From positions 124,001-188,000 of the IMG/VR virus record IMGVR_UViG_3300007735_000804: a stretch of DNA of 64,000 nt; one strand, 5' to 3'. How positions within the stretch are numbered: position 1 is the stretch's first letter; every line of letters begins with the position of its first letter. Position numbers and translations under genes: made by a program. The notes beneath the pieces are model-generated. The model was given only the letters and a program-made list of their open reading frames with translations, ran no database searches and had not been told where the DNA came from. This DNA is from a virus. Of this stretch, positions 27,713-37,281 are shown piece after piece.

Positions 27713-30700
27713 TTATTTCTTGTTAATTGACTTTTTTAAATCATCAATTTCAGTTTTTAAATCTTTAATTGCCTCAATCAGAAGTGGCACGAGTTTCTCA
27801 TAACGAACTGCAAGATAACCATTTTCTCTAGATGTAACTGCTTGAGGTAAGACTTCAAGAATTTCTTGTGCAACAACACCAATATCACTACCTTCCTTAC
27901 CAGATTCATTGTTCCAATCAAAGGTATTGCCACTAATTGAAATGACTTTCTCAAGCGCATCTGGAATTGGGGTAATATTATCCTTAAGTCTTTGGTCTGA
28001 AGTATAAAATGCGGTAATATCACCAGTTACATTTAAAGCACCATTAACTTGTGTTGAAGCATTAAACAACTGCAGAATTGTATTGTAAGATCCAGCACCA
28101 TTCTTAACATTAAATTGGATTTGACCACTATTTGTGGTGTTATTAATTCCAAATACACCATCACCACCACCATCACTATGAAGATCTCCTTGTCCGGCGC
28201 CACTAGAGTTAATGTTTAAGGCATTTACGGAGGTGCTGCCAGAAACAGATAGAGTGCTTGAGAGTGTCGTAGATCCAGTGACATTCAATGTAGAATTGAA
28301 TGTGGATATTCCAGTTACATTTAGTGTTGAATTAAGTGATGTTGCTCCAGTAACGCCCAATGTAGAACTTAATGTTGTTGCTCCAGTAACGCCTAATGTA
28401 GAACTTAATGTTGTTGCTCCAGTAACGTCCAATGTAGAACTTAATGTCGTTGCTCCAGTTACATTTAAGGTCCCACCAACATTTAGATTTTTACCAATAC
28501 CAACTCCACCCGAAATAATTAAGTTTCCAGTTGTGGTTGAAGTTGATTGCGACCCTTGTGTTAGACGAACTATATTGTTAAAAGTAGATAGTGCTTTTAT
28601 TCTCAACTCTTTGTTGAAGGTGACAGGACCATCAAATTGAGAAAGAACCGCGCCAGATACACCACCTTCAACTAGAAGTCTTTCTTTAACAGTAACTTCA
28701 TCAAATACAACACTGAGTTTATTTGGGTCTTGACCCGTTACTGTTGGATTTGGAATGTCATAAGAAATAACTTCTCCGCTGGATGCGGAAGTTTTGGTGT
28801 TACCAGTGTAAAAATCACCATTGTTGTTCATACCTGTATAAACAACAACCCCACAAGAACGCTCTTGAGAATTTGCCAAGAAGTTTTCTTGGTCATTTAG
28901 AGTCTTAACTTGAACTTGTGGTAAACCTGTAGAATAGTTGCCAGGACCATAACCAAGATATTCAAAGGTATGTCCAGAAGCGCGAAGAATTGATGGTCTG
29001 CGGAATTCAATCGCAATTGGGTTGATTTTGCGAATTAATGAATTAGCATCATGATCTTCTTGAACTGTACCAAGAGCTCCACGAATAACAGACGCAGAAG
29101 TAGTATTATTACTACTTATAACTCTCATAATTTCATTATCAATTTGAATATAAGAACCTAGTGGTAATCTTTGTGCTGTTCCAATTCCAACACCAGTAAT
29201 ATTAATTACAGTGCCAGTGGTTAATGTAGATGTAAGTGTAAATTTATCGTTTGCATAGAAAGCGACGCTACGTGCCCCAAAGTTTTCACCCCTATCATCA
29301 GAAGTTGCTTCATTAGAACTGAGACCATGCTTTAAGATATAACCGCTTGCTGTTGCAATACCTACGTTAGTAATTGCTGTAAATGTTGTTACGCCAACCT
29401 TTTTCTCTACAATATAATCTCCAAGATTGTTGTTGTTAGAATCGATAATTCTGAATTTATTTCCAACAAGAAGACCGTGTGCAGAAGAAGTTGTAAATGT
29501 TGTAATACCAGTCGTGGATTCGGAAATTGCAGACGATAGACCAATAGAAGGTCCAACTACAAATACATATTGACTACTTAAAATTATTGGATCTCCAGAA
29601 GTTTTAGCAATTGAAATTGTAGTTGAAGATGGGACAGATGTAATTCTGTAATAACCATCAGATGTTGTTCCAGTACCCGTAACTTGAATTACATCATTAA
29701 TATTGGTGGAAATACCTGCTGTAGTGATAGTATATCTTGCATTTCCATTACCAGTTCCGATTTTTGTTCTATCGAAGTGTAACCCAGTTGCTGAATAACC
29801 AGAACCAGGTGCCATAAGTTCTGCAGAAACTACACCACCACCAACTACTTCAACTTTTGCCGTTGCTCCATTCCAAGTTCCAACGGATGGATTTGAACTG
29901 CTATTTAAAAGTTTTACATTATAATAAACTCCATCATTGTAAGATGCACCTGAAGTTAGAGATGAATATGTTACAATTCCAGAAAGACCATGGAATCTTG
30001 GGAATGTAATTGTGGCAATTCCTGAAGATGATGCAATAGAACTAATTGTAAGACCAATACCTATATCTTTAAGTGTAAGGTCTGCAGTTTCTCTAGTGAT
30101 ACTGTTCTTTAAATCATTTGTATCAATCGCACCAATTGGAGAGCGTTTTGCAAAAGTTTTTGCAGATGGTGGATTATCATTTATATTATCACGATCAAGT
30201 TGTGGATATAAGTCTACTGGCAGTTGCCCATATTCAAGGTTTGTGAATAGATTTGCATTAACTGTATTGCTTGCATTTAAAACATATAAATGATATATGC
30301 CGTCTTGTTGATTGTAAATATATGGGGAAATAACTTCATTTCGGTAAATATACAAGTTTCCTTGCAAATCATTCCTCTCAAATCTTGGAAGATTTACATC
30401 TCTAGTTGTTGTAGTATCTGTAAATGTTCCTGGTGTATGCCCATTACCTTCTACATCTGTAGTTGAATATTGAAAAGTATATGCGTCGCTGATAGCAGTA
30501 ATCGCAAATCTTCCATTATAACCTTCATTGAATGTGCCACTTACATTTGAAGAACTTTTCACATTTCTGATGATTACTAGATCTCCAACTTGAAGATCAT
30601 GTGGTAATTCTGAAATAACTGTAACTGTGCTAGAAATTACAGAACAAGTTGAAATAAATCTTGGGTTTTTTAAGTAATCATAATCAGTACTCGCAATACT

Positions 30701-33214
30701 TGTTCTGGTAAAATCAGTGCTAGTTCTAATGCCAGTAGAACTAGATTCTTGAATTACAAATCCAGTTTCAGGATCTTTTGCATTTCGAAGTTCTTTTGGA
30801 ATAACAACTCTAAATTTATAAAGTTTTTCATCCAAACTTCTTTCATCTGATGTGCGCTTAATATAAGCAAGATCTGTAGTTGTTCCATATGTTGCCGTTC
30901 CACCAATACTTAAAGCATTATAAATTTGATTATTTGAATTGACATGAATAAACCAGTTTTTATTTTGTGCATCAAATTGAACTGGCGATCCAAATTCTCC
31001 AGATTCTTTATCCGAAACACGACTCAAGATATGAAGATTAGTTCCTCCCGATAATTGAATAGCTTGACCCTGAAGTGCGTTTGTATAAGAAGACGCAAGT
31101 CTGATCGTATTATTATCACCAACATTAATAGCATAATAAGTTTCATGAGCATCAATATTTTCAGGAAGATCACCATCATCACTTATAATTTTAACTTTTT
31201 CACCTGTAATAAAATTGTTAGAACCGACTGTAAATGATGTTGTAAACCCCGTGGATGGGGTTGTAGTTGCATTATAATATTTGACTGAACTTGTAGTTCC
31301 ATAAGCTGTTGTGAGTCCAGTTGCACTTATTACATTATCACACATGTAAATACTAGATTCACTTGTTCCAGTACTTAGAGGAACATATAACTTATCATTT
31401 AATTTTGCACCAATTCGATAACCTTGTGTTTGCGATGATGGTGCTGCGTCGGGGGAGTTGAATCCATAAAGATAAAGATGACTTGAGATACCAACAGAAG
31501 TTGTTAAACCAACATCTAGTGATAACCATTCAACATTCTCTTCAGATGAAACAACAGATCTTGGAGGAATGATTGACGTAATAAAAGCATTATTATCTTT
31601 ATCAAATGATTCTTTTTTAAATCCAGAAGAATTTAAAGAAATTTGTCCAAAGTTTGAGTTGGAGTTAGTGATTGAACCATCGCCACCAGACTCTGCATCA
31701 AAATGTTTATTAAAACCAATTGCGAATACAGAAACAATTTGAATGAACGCATCATTACTAATTTTAATGTGACTTGTTTCCCATCCTTGACGATAAATTG
31801 CATCTGGATCTAGATGATAAACTTGACTTGAATCTGTTTGTGATGAACCATTTGGAAGATCGGAACCAGTAACTGTGGTATAATCTATTTTTTCATAAGT
31901 TCTCGATGACTTATTATACTTTGCAAATGCACGATCATCTTTTTGAAGAGATACTGCAGTAAATTGTGCAACAACTGTGCTTCTGAAACCAGATGCTTTA
32001 CTACCATCGGCATGAAGACCATTCATACCCCATACAGAACGTAATGAGGTATTAAAGATATAAGGTGAGGCACCAGATACAGTATCAGTTTCAACGGTTA
32101 CTGTTGCACTCGCAGGACTTGGACTTGGATTAATTGTTGGATAAGATCCCAGTGCTGGTAAAAGATAAGTAAATGATGTGGAACTCTCAACACTTCTAAC
32201 TATTGTTGAAATATTATAGGGTTGAGTAACACCAGAACCACCGACTCCATTAATTTTAATAGGAGTTCCTGCATTTAATCCATGCTCATTTGATGTTGTA
32301 ACTGTAACAAGAGATGTTGCAACACTACCATTACCAGAAATAATTGAAGAGATTGAAATTGGGTCTGCAGCAAAGGCACCAACAATCTCCCACTCTGGAT
32401 TTCTCTTTGCAAACCCAAGAGGACTTCCTGGATATTTTTGAGTTATTTGACGATAAGCATTATAAGCATTACCAACCTTACTATAATACATATCAAGGTC
32501 TGTGATTCCATAAGACCCAACCTTGTTTACTCCATCACAAAACTCAAAACAAGTTAGTTTGTGATGAGAGAAATTAGGTGTAGATGTATTAATTGATCCA
32601 AAATTATCTGGATTAGTATAAACAAAACTACTTGGATCTGCATCAAATAAAGAGAATTGCCAGAAATAACAAGCACCAGTAATTCTAAAAATCGCAGATT
32701 TTGCTACAGTATCATCAGTTGGATTTGGAACATATTTTGGACGAATCTTGGTTTTTCTTAAATCGAGACCAACAATAGAGGTGCCTCTTGGAACAACAAC
32801 ACCACCATAATAACTATTAAACTTATAAAGAATATTATCTTCTTGTGTTAGATCAAAGTTAGAGTCTAATCCAAGAGAAAGAACAGAAGACGCTAAAACT
32901 CCTACACCACCTGCTCTTGAAACCGCATAAGCAGTACCACCGTTATCATAAATGGCAAAACCAGGTCTATTGTCAATTAAGTGCTCACCAGGGAACAACA
33001 GAATCGTTGTCTTCTCTGTAATATCATTATTATCTCCAGCAACATAAGAGAATCTTGCTGCTTCTAACAGTGCTCTCTGAACTGTTTTAAAAGGACGGGC
33101 AAGAGAATTACCTTCATTCTCTATACTATCTGTAGAATCAAGGTCGTTAGGATTGACATAAAGAATACGACCTTCAGTATTCTTAATAAAATTATCTAAC
33201 TTATTAAGAGGCAT
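27713..33214 (-). CDS. Giant tail fibre with C-terminal S74 chaperone domain, 1833 aa
   Basis: Starts [20 protein letters not shown]. Residues about 480-560 ([20 protein letters not shown]) look like a beta-helix also present in 43974-47003. A run of 12-residue repeats ([12 protein letters not shown]) lies around 1590-1660. The last about 110 residues, [20 protein letters not shown] onward, are a peptidase S74 intramolecular chaperone domain, which helps trimerise the fibre and then cleaves itself off. Confidence 0.85.
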   Translation of the reverse strand: MPLNKLDNFIKNTEGRILYVNPNDLDSTDSIENEGNSLARPFKTVQRALLEAARFSYVAGDNNDITEKTTILLFPGEHLIDNRPGFAIYDNGGTAYAVSRAGGVGVLASSVLSLGLDSNFDLTQEDNILYKFNSYYGGVVVPRGTSIVGLDLRKTKIRPKYVPNPTDDTVAKSAIFRITGACYFWQFSLFDADPSSFVYTNPDNFGSINTSTPNFSHHKLTCFEFCDGVNKVGSYGITDLDMYYSKVGNAYNAYRQITQKYPGSPLGFAKRNPEWEIVGAFAADPISISSIISGNGSVATSLVTVTTSNEHGLNAGTPIKINGVGGSGVTQPYNISTIVRSVESSTSFTYLLPALGSYPTINPSPSPASATVTVETDTVSGASPYIFNTSLRSVWGMNGLHADGSKASGFRSTVVAQFTAVSLQKDDRAFAKYNKSSRTYEKIDYTTVTGSDLPNGSSQTDSSQVYHLDPDAIYRQGWETSHIKISNDAFIQIVSVFAIGFNKHFDAESGGDGSITNSNSNFGQISLNSSGFKKESFDKDNNAFITSIIPPRSVVSSEENVEWLSLDVGLTTSVGISSHLYLYGFNSPDAAPSSQTQGYRIGAKLNDKLYVPLSTGTSESSIYMCDNVISATGLTTAYGTTSSVKYYNATTTPSTGFTTSFTVGSNNFITGEKVKIISDDGDLPENIDAHETYYAINVGDNNTIRLASSYTNALQGQAIQLSGGTNLHILSRVSDKESGEFGSPVQFDAQNKNWFIHVNSNNQIYNALSIGGTATYGTTTDLAYIKRTSDERSLDEKLYKFRVVIPKELRNAKDPETGFVIQESSSTGIRTSTDFTRTSIASTDYDYLKNPRFISTCSVISSTVTVISELPHDLQVGDLVIIRNVKSSSNVSGTFNEGYNGRFAITAISDAYTFQYSTTDVEGNGHTPGTFTDTTTTRDVNLPRFERNDLQGNLYIYRNEVISPYIYNQQDGIYHLYVLNASNTVNANLFTNLEYGQLPVDLYPQLDRDNINDNPPSAKTFAKRSPIGAIDTNDLKNSITRETADLTLKDIGIGLTISSIASSSGIATITFPRFHGLSGIVTYSSLTSGASYNDGVYYNVKLLNSSSNPSVGTWNGATAKVEVVGGGVVSAELMAPGSGYSATGLHFDRTKIGTGNGNARYTITTAGISTNINDVIQVTGTGTTSDGYYRITSVPSSTTISIAKTSGDPIILSSQYVFVVGPSIGLSSAISESTTGITTFTTSSAHGLLVGNKFRIIDSNNNNLGDYIVEKKVGVTTFTAITNVGIATASGYILKHGLSSNEATSDDRGENFGARSVAFYANDKFTLTSTLTTGTVINITGVGIGTAQRLPLGSYIQIDNEIMRVISSNNTTSASVIRGALGTVQEDHDANSLIRKINPIAIEFRRPSILRASGHTFEYLGYGPGNYSTGLPQVQVKTLNDQENFLANSQERSCGVVVYTGMNNNGDFYTGNTKTSASSGEVISYDIPNPTVTGQDPNKLSVVFDEVTVKERLLVEGGVSGAVLSQFDGPVTFNKELRIKALSTFNNIVRLTQGSQSTSTTTGNLIISGGVGIGKNLNVGGTLNVTGATTLSSTLDVTGATTLSSTLGVTGATTLSSTLGVTGATSLNSTLNVTGISTFNSTLNVTGSTTLSSTLSVSGSTSVNALNINSSGAGQGDLHSDGGGDGVFGINNTTNSGQIQFNVKNGAGSYNTILQLFNASTQVNGALNVTGDITAFYTSDQRLKDNITPIPDALEKVISISGNTFDWNNESGKEGSDIGVVAQEILEVLPQAVTSRENGYLAVRYEKLVPLLIEAIKDLKTEIDDLKKSINKK
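28250..28470 (-). repeat. 36-bp tandem repeats in the giant fibre gene
   Basis: About six units encode the 12-residue beta repeat [12 protein letters not shown] and variants. The two central units are nearly identical, consistent with recent duplication. Confidence 0.75.
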
Positions 33215-33249
33215 CGGATTATTACGACCAGAATATTTCTATGTTCTAT

Positions 33250-33555
33250 TTAGCTGGTCAAATCTTCCTCACCATATTCATATTCGATGTCATCTGGCAT
33301 ATCTTCAGGGTTCTCTAACTCAACTGGAAAGAAGCAAGGATGGACTTCTTCATCTATCAGATAGAAAGAAGTGCGATATAAATCATCTGGTTCAAAAGAT
33401 CTGTTTTTATCAGCTGCTCTACAAAGATCTTGATCATACAAATGTCCATCAGGCATTTCATCAAACGTAAAAGGAACGTGGTTGATGAAGTACATTTTCA
33501 CAATCATACTGCCATTGTTGTACCAGCAATATGCGTGATCTATGCGATAAGACAT
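33250..33555 (-). CDS. Unknown acidic protein, 101 aa
   Basis: MSYRIDHAYCWYNNGSMIVK; beta-rich N-terminus (MIVKMYFINHVPFTFDEMPD) and acidic C-terminus (YEYGEEDLTS). A late-type promoter lies 19 bases upstream. No family recognised. Confidence 0.6.
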   Translation of the reverse strand: MSYRIDHAYCWYNNGSMIVKMYFINHVPFTFDEMPDGHLYDQDLCRAADKNRSFEPDDLYRTSFYLIDEEVHPCFFPVELENPEDMPDDIEYEYGEEDLTS

Positions 33556-33574
33556 AGGGTTTTCCCATATCTTA

Positions 33575-33582
33575 TATTTATT
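33575..33582 (-). promoter_or_regulatory. Late-type promoter (AATAAATA)
   Basis: AATAAATA on the minus strand, 19 bases before the ATG at 33555 and just after the tRNA cluster. Confidence 0.45.
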
Positions 33583-33586
33583 TTTA

Positions 33587-33659
33587 TACCCGTGAGTGGA
33601 TTCGAACCACCGCTTGGAACATTTTAAGTGTTCTGCCTCTTCCGCTGGGCTACACGGGC
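33587..33659 (-). tRNA. tRNA-Leu (UAA anticodon), short variable loop
   Basis: 73 bases fold as a cloverleaf: acceptor GCCCGTG/CACGGGT, D stem GCC/GGC, anticodon stem GAACA/TGTTC with loop CTTAAAA (anticodon UAA), variable loop CAAGC, T arm GGTGG-TTCGAAT-CCACT, discriminator A. The anticodon reads UUA (Leu), but the variable loop is class I in length; bacterial leucine tRNAs usually have a long arm. No CCA is encoded. Confidence 0.85.
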
Positions 33660-33736
33660 TGGTGGTCGCAGTGGGAATCTAACCCACCTTCGGCGGTTTA
33701 TGAGACCGCTGCATTCGAACAGATTGCTATACGACC
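33660..33736 (-). tRNA. tRNA with CAU anticodon (Met, or Ile if modified)
   Basis: Acceptor GGTCGTA/TGCGACC, D stem GCA/TGC, anticodon stem GCGGT/ACCGC with loop CTCATAA (CAU), T arm GTGGG-TTAGATT-CCCAC, discriminator A and an encoded CCA (33660-33662). G1-C72 pairing argues against an initiator. The D loop lacks the GG pair and T-loop C56 is A. A lysidine-type Ile tRNA is possible. Confidence 0.75.
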
Positions 33737-33768
33737 TACATTCGCTATTCGCAAACAACGAATAGCAA

Positions 33769-33856
33769 TACGAGTGCCTGGATTCGAACCAGGTCAAAGC
33801 CGCTAATCTGGCGGAAAGAGTTTATAAGACTCCTCTGACTACCAAGTCTCACTCGC
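33769..33856 (-). tRNA. Class II tRNA-like gene with UAU anticodon
   Basis: Acceptor GCGAGTG/CACTCGT, anticodon stem GGAGT/ACTCT with loop CTTATAA (UAU, codon AUA), a long variable arm with stem CCGC/GCGG, T arm CCTGG-TTCGAAT-CCAGG, discriminator A. Long arm and A73 suggest leucine-type identity while the anticodon is that of Ile. The D arm is short (16 bases between acceptor and anticodon stems) and position 8 is A, so it may be degenerate. Confidence 0.6.
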
Positions 33857-33866
33857 AATACAAATA

Positions 33867-34040
33867 CTACGGAGCTTCATTATTAAGCTCAGTATGTATT
33901 CGTATAAGGTCATCATCAAAGGGCATCATAACTGCTGCCTGTCCATCTTCATTGATAATACCTATGTGCTCGCCATTCTCTACACGAGTCATAAGTTCAT
34001 CCCATCGTTCCTGAAACTCTTCCACAGTGAAAACTTCCAT
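33867..34040 (-). CDS. Phd/YefM-like antitoxin, 57 aa
   Basis: ATG at 34038-34040, TAG at 33867-33869. The core reads EEFQERWDELMTRVENGEHI then GIINEDGQAAVMMP, the strand-helix layout of Phd/YefM antitoxins (FTVEEF...RVExGExxxIxxxGxxxAVxxP). At 57 residues it lacks the C-terminal toxin-binding extension, and no toxin gene is adjacent. It may be an orphan DNA-binding repressor or neutralise a host toxin. Lies next to the tRNAs. Confidence 0.7.
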   Translation of the reverse strand: MEVFTVEEFQERWDELMTRVENGEHIGIINEDGQAAVMMPFDDDLIRIHTELNNEAP

Positions 34041-34051
34041 GGTGTTGATAT

Positions 34052-34258
34052 TTAGTTGGACTCACCATACACGGCAAGATCAGCGTACTCAATTTGTTCG
34101 GGGTCAAGATTTGCGGTAACAACTTCCAGAACGTTCATAAACTCTTGAACGGTCTCACATTCAACCAGACGTTCACTACCTTGATCGCTCAATAGAAGGA
34201 AGGTGCGAGTGCAGACATCAATCACAATACCTTGAACGGTTTCTTGTGCGGTGCTCAT
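34052..34258 (-). CDS. Small unknown protein, 68 aa
   Basis: MSTAQETVQGIVIDVCTRTF; beta-rich N-terminus, helical middle, YADLAVYGESN end. Has one of the best sigma70 promoters of the window. No family recognised. Confidence 0.65.
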   Translation of the reverse strand: MSTAQETVQGIVIDVCTRTFLLLSDQGSERLVECETVQEFMNVLEVVTANLDPEQIEYADLAVYGESN

Positions 34259-34283
34259 TGAGGGTTTTCTTGATTACCCCCAT

Positions 34284-34312
34284 ATTATAAAGGGTCTTGG
34301 GTCAGGTGTCAA
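34284..34312 (-). promoter_or_regulatory. Consensus sigma70 promoter
   Basis: TTGACA (34307-34312), 17 bases, TATAAT (34284-34289): a perfect match to the bacterial consensus, 25 bases before the ATG at 34258. Confidence 0.8.
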
Positions 34313-34859
34313 GTGGTTTTAAAAAATTCTCCAGAGGGCGATGGGCACCAAACATCCAAAGAATTCTGGGGATGTCTCCTTTTACTTCTGTAACATAATG
34401 TGGTTGCTCTGAAGCATAATAGCAGTGCAAATCTCCGACATTTATATCAATCAATTTTCCATCCACATATAAATTCCCACCACTTTCTGGTGCTTGCGTC
34501 ATTACATTGCATCTAAAAGTTGTCAGACCATCGGGTGATTTTGGATCTTGATGCTCATAAACATCACCTCCATTATATGTAACTGAAACAACAACTCCTT
34601 GGCTTCCGTGACCTAGAATTAAAGGATTATCTTGTAAATTCATAAATTTTCTAATTTTATCAGATATTTCGATTACATATAGTGGATATTTTTTACCTGC
34701 CATATGCATTCTACTTGTAAATCTTTTTTCATAAGCAAATTTACCTCTAGAAAGTCCAGGGGCAACCCAATGCTCTTTAATTCCTTGTAATGCAATATTA
34801 GATAATTTCTTACACTCTTCTTCAGTAAGAAAATTTCTAAAAATTTGAACCATATTCAA
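34302..34859 (-). CDS. 2OG-Fe(II) oxygenase-like protein, 185 aa
   Basis: A jelly-roll oxygenase pattern is visible: iron ligands His103 and Asp105 (EHQDP), distal His154 (EQPHYV) and Arg165 (IPRILWMF) for 2-oxoglutarate. N-terminus FRNFLTEEECKKLSNIALQG is usual for prolyl-hydroxylase-like members. These enzymes hydroxylate protein or small-molecule substrates; here the substrate is unknown. Starts within the sulfotransferase stop (four-base overlap), so the two are co-translated. Confidence 0.7.
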   Translation of the reverse strand: MNMVQIFRNFLTEEECKKLSNIALQGIKEHWVAPGLSRGKFAYEKRFTSRMHMAGKKYPLYVIEISDKIRKFMNLQDNPLILGHGSQGVVVSVTYNGGDVYEHQDPKSPDGLTTFRCNVMTQAPESGGNLYVDGKLIDINVGDLHCYYASEQPHYVTEVKGDIPRILWMFGAHRPLENFLKPLDT

Positions 34860-35596
34860 TAACCAAATCTTTCAAAATCCTTTTTATATAAATTTTTAAT
34901 TAATTCAATAGTAGTATCTGTTATATTTTTTTCTATTTTTTTAGATCCATTATGATGAGGATGTTCTCCCTTGATATTATAGTGCCCTCTTAAAAAATTA
35001 GAACATTCTTTAAGATTTTCAAGTTTAAAAATTTTTAATTTATTGTCGAGATTCACATCTAAAATATCATTCATTCCCAAAAACATTCTAGATGGATATT
35101 TTTCGGGTAATCCATTGGTAGCAAACTCTTTTACAAACTCATTAAAGTCTTTAATCTTGTATTCTTCTTCTTTTTTAGTCAAAGAAAATAATACAGATTC
35201 GTGATTAGAATTCGTACAATAATTCCAAATACTAAACAACCTATCAACAGGATTCCTTACGATTGAAAAAACTTTTTTACTGTCATGCTCAAAAATGTTC
35301 TTACAAAATCCTTGTCTAATTTCAGAAAGACGGTTGATAAAAAAGGTTTGCTCTCCAGAAATAAAATGAAGTAGTCCCCAATCATTTGAATCATCACTAG
35401 TTTTATATGTTGGGGGACATGTTACATAAGGTTGAAACCAGCAATCATCCGACTCATAATCTCTATAAGTAAACACCTTATCAGAAGTGCCGATAAAATG
35501 AGACATACTGATACTAGAAGATCTAGGTATGGGACAATACATCAACAGATCTTCATTCTCATCATTTAATTTTTGTTTTAGATCTTTTAGAATCAT
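34856..35596 (-). CDS. Sulfotransferase-like protein, 246 aa
   Basis: The 3'-phosphate (PAPS) binding motif appears as SIVRNPVDRLFSIW at residues 111-124, and a 5'-phosphosulfate loop-like CPIPRSSSISMSHF at 21-34. These fit carbohydrate sulfotransferases (Sulfotransfer_2 type). It may modify a virion glycan or a host surface or exported molecule. Located among tail fibre genes and coupled to a 2OG oxygenase, which hints at virion decoration. Confidence 0.7.
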   Translation of the reverse strand: MILKDLKQKLNDENEDLLMYCPIPRSSSISMSHFIGTSDKVFTYRDYESDDCWFQPYVTCPPTYKTSDDSNDWGLLHFISGEQTFFINRLSEIRQGFCKNIFEHDSKKVFSIVRNPVDRLFSIWNYCTNSNHESVLFSLTKKEEEYKIKDFNEFVKEFATNGLPEKYPSRMFLGMNDILDVNLDNKLKIFKLENLKECSNFLRGHYNIKGEHPHHNGSKKIEKNITDTTIELIKNLYKKDFERFGY

Positions 35597-35597
35597 A

Positions 35598-35777
35598 CTA
35601 CCACTTTCCTACAGGACACTTTTGACCAGAAAGTCTAACTTTTACAGGCATAAAGCATCCACACTTTTTACATTGACGAGTTGGTTTGAAAAAATGTTCA
35701 CATTGTAAACAGAATTTCATTCTATCGACCGCTTGGCGATTTTCATTATTTTCGGTATTTTCGTTATCCATATCCAT
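35598..35777 (-). CDS. Zinc-ribbon peptide, 59 aa
   Basis: ATG at 35775-35777, TAG at 35598-35600. An Asn/Glu-rich start leads to MKFCLQCEHFFKPTRQCKKCGCFMP, then QKCPVGKW. CxxC...CxxCxC with a final CP suggests one zinc site. The pattern recurs in T4-like cyanophages between structural genes; role unknown. Confidence 0.7.
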   Translation of the reverse strand: MDMDNENTENNENRQAVDRMKFCLQCEHFFKPTRQCKKCGCFMPVKVRLSGQKCPVGKW

Positions 35778-35822
35778 AATCTTAAATGTTTTATTTTATT
35801 ATAAAATGTTTTGATTAATTTG

Positions 35823-36377
35823 TCAATTTGAATTATTTGATTCTGCTTCTAACTCTGCCTCTGCCTGTGCAAGAAGTTCTTCATCAGATAATGTTGTTAA
35901 AGATATCCCACCAGAAGTTAAAGGATTGTTTTCTCGTGCTTCAGTAATCAAATCCTCTACAGAAGTATTTGTTTTTTCTAAATAATCTTCTATAAAAGAA
36001 TCAAGAACGTCAAGTAATCTAGTATCACCATTTCTTGCAAGATACTTTGAAATAGAATCTAAACTGAAAGGACGATGTGATGTTCTTCCTGGAGTAAGAG
36101 GTTTTATCGCTATTCCATCTGGAGGAATTACAGGTTCTATTTTAATTGGCGTTGGATCATCAGTTTCTTTTCTTACAGAGGATCTTTCTTGACCAATATA
36201 AACATCAGGATTGCAAACATCTTCTTGTTTTTTTATAAAATCTGGATCATATTTAGATACTTCATGATCAATATCTTCTAAGCTAGCGCCAGGGGCAATT
36301 GGTACAATTGCCCAAGATCCATCTTCATATTCAACTTTAACTTGCCCTGGGGCAACATCTAAAATTTTGTATTGCAT
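35823..36377 (-). CDS. Unknown virion-associated protein, 184 aa
   Basis: MQYKILDVAPGQVKVEYEDG (small beta domain), a proline-rich linker (EPVIPPDGIAIKPLTPGRTS) and an acidic helical C-terminus. Location between fibre genes and a late-type promoter suggest a structural or assembly protein. Confidence 0.6.
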   Translation of the reverse strand: MQYKILDVAPGQVKVEYEDGSWAIVPIAPGASLEDIDHEVSKYDPDFIKKQEDVCNPDVYIGQERSSVRKETDDPTPIKIEPVIPPDGIAIKPLTPGRTSHRPFSLDSISKYLARNGDTRLLDVLDSFIEDYLEKTNTSVEDLITEARENNPLTSGGISLTTLSDEELLAQAEAELEAESNNSN

Positions 36378-36399
36378 AAAAAAAAATTAATTCTTGTAT

Positions 36400-36407
36400 T
36401 ATTTATC
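36400..36407 (-). promoter_or_regulatory. Late-type promoter (GATAAATA)
   Basis: GATAAATA on the minus strand, 22 bases before the ATG at 36377, overlapping the stop of the adhesin gene. Confidence 0.45.
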
Positions 36408-37272
36408 CAACTCTTCCAAGACGAGTTCCTGTTGCGGACCAAGTAACATTGTTATCATTGACAATATAATAACCTGCTAAACCACCAGCGGCGCCAGCAG
36501 ATCCAGCAGTATAATTACCATTTGCTCCAGTTCCACCATTTCCCCCAGATACTCCAAAAGTTCCACCATTGCCACCAGTTCCCCCATTACCAGCATTTGT
36601 TCCGCCAGCAGCACCACCAGAACCATTAGTATTATTTCTTGCATATCCTTGACCTAATCCACCAGTACCCCCAGCACCTCCAGCATAATAGTTAGTCCCT
36701 GTACAAGTATCACAGCAAGTATAGCAGTTGCAGCATTGTCCTCCTTTACCACAACAATAGCAACCTCCGTCACCACAACAAGTCTGACAACAACCACAAT
36801 TGCAACACTCATGGCAATTACAATCATAGGTGTAGTTTTGATATCCTTGACCCCCAGTACCACCTTGTCCACCACCACCTCCGCCACCATAAATGGTTCC
36901 TGCGTTATTAATCGTCACTGCAGATCCTGCATAAATTGCATTTCCTCCAGTTCCGCCATTGGCAGCACCACCAGCACCCTGAATAGAACCATTATTAACA
37001 AGAATGAGACTCCCAGACATGCTTGAATTTATGTACAAAGCATAATCTGATACATTAGGAGACCCAACAACTACACCTGAATTAATAGTAAGTCTTTTTG
37101 GAACATTAGATGTCCAATATGATCCAAATAAAACAGCAACGTTTACATTAATTGTATTGGTGGCAATAGTAGCGGAAGCTTCATAATCTCCATATATTGA
37201 AGATCTTGCCGAATATATACTTCCCATGTAATAAATTTTTACAGTATTAGGTGAATAAAAATTACTAGGCAT
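36403..37272 (-). CDS. Glycine-rich adhesin-like protein with an 18-cysteine insert, 289 aa
   Basis: Gly-rich tracts (GGGGGGQGGTGG, GGTGGNGGTFG) make up the C-terminal half, as in gp38-type adhesins. Residues 151-190 (DNA 36703-36822) hold 18 cysteines in 40 residues, with CNC, CC and CxCC patterns, bounded by GYQNY and GTNYYAGG. The density resembles metallothioneins. The paralogue at 26811-27707 has only three cysteines at the same junction. Probably a host-binding tail protein whose tip is metal-bound or disulfide-linked; inference. Confidence 0.75.
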   Translation of the reverse strand: MPSNFYSPNTVKIYYMGSIYSARSSIYGDYEASATIATNTINVNVAVLFGSYWTSNVPKRLTINSGVVVGSPNVSDYALYINSSMSGSLILVNNGSIQGAGGAANGGTGGNAIYAGSAVTINNAGTIYGGGGGGGQGGTGGQGYQNYTYDCNCHECCNCGCCQTCCGDGGCYCCGKGGQCCNCYTCCDTCTGTNYYAGGAGGTGGLGQGYARNNTNGSGGAAGGTNAGNGGTGGNGGTFGVSGGNGGTGANGNYTAGSAGAAGGLAGYYIVNDNNVTWSATGTRLGRVG

Positions 37273-37281
37273 ATAAGTTAT

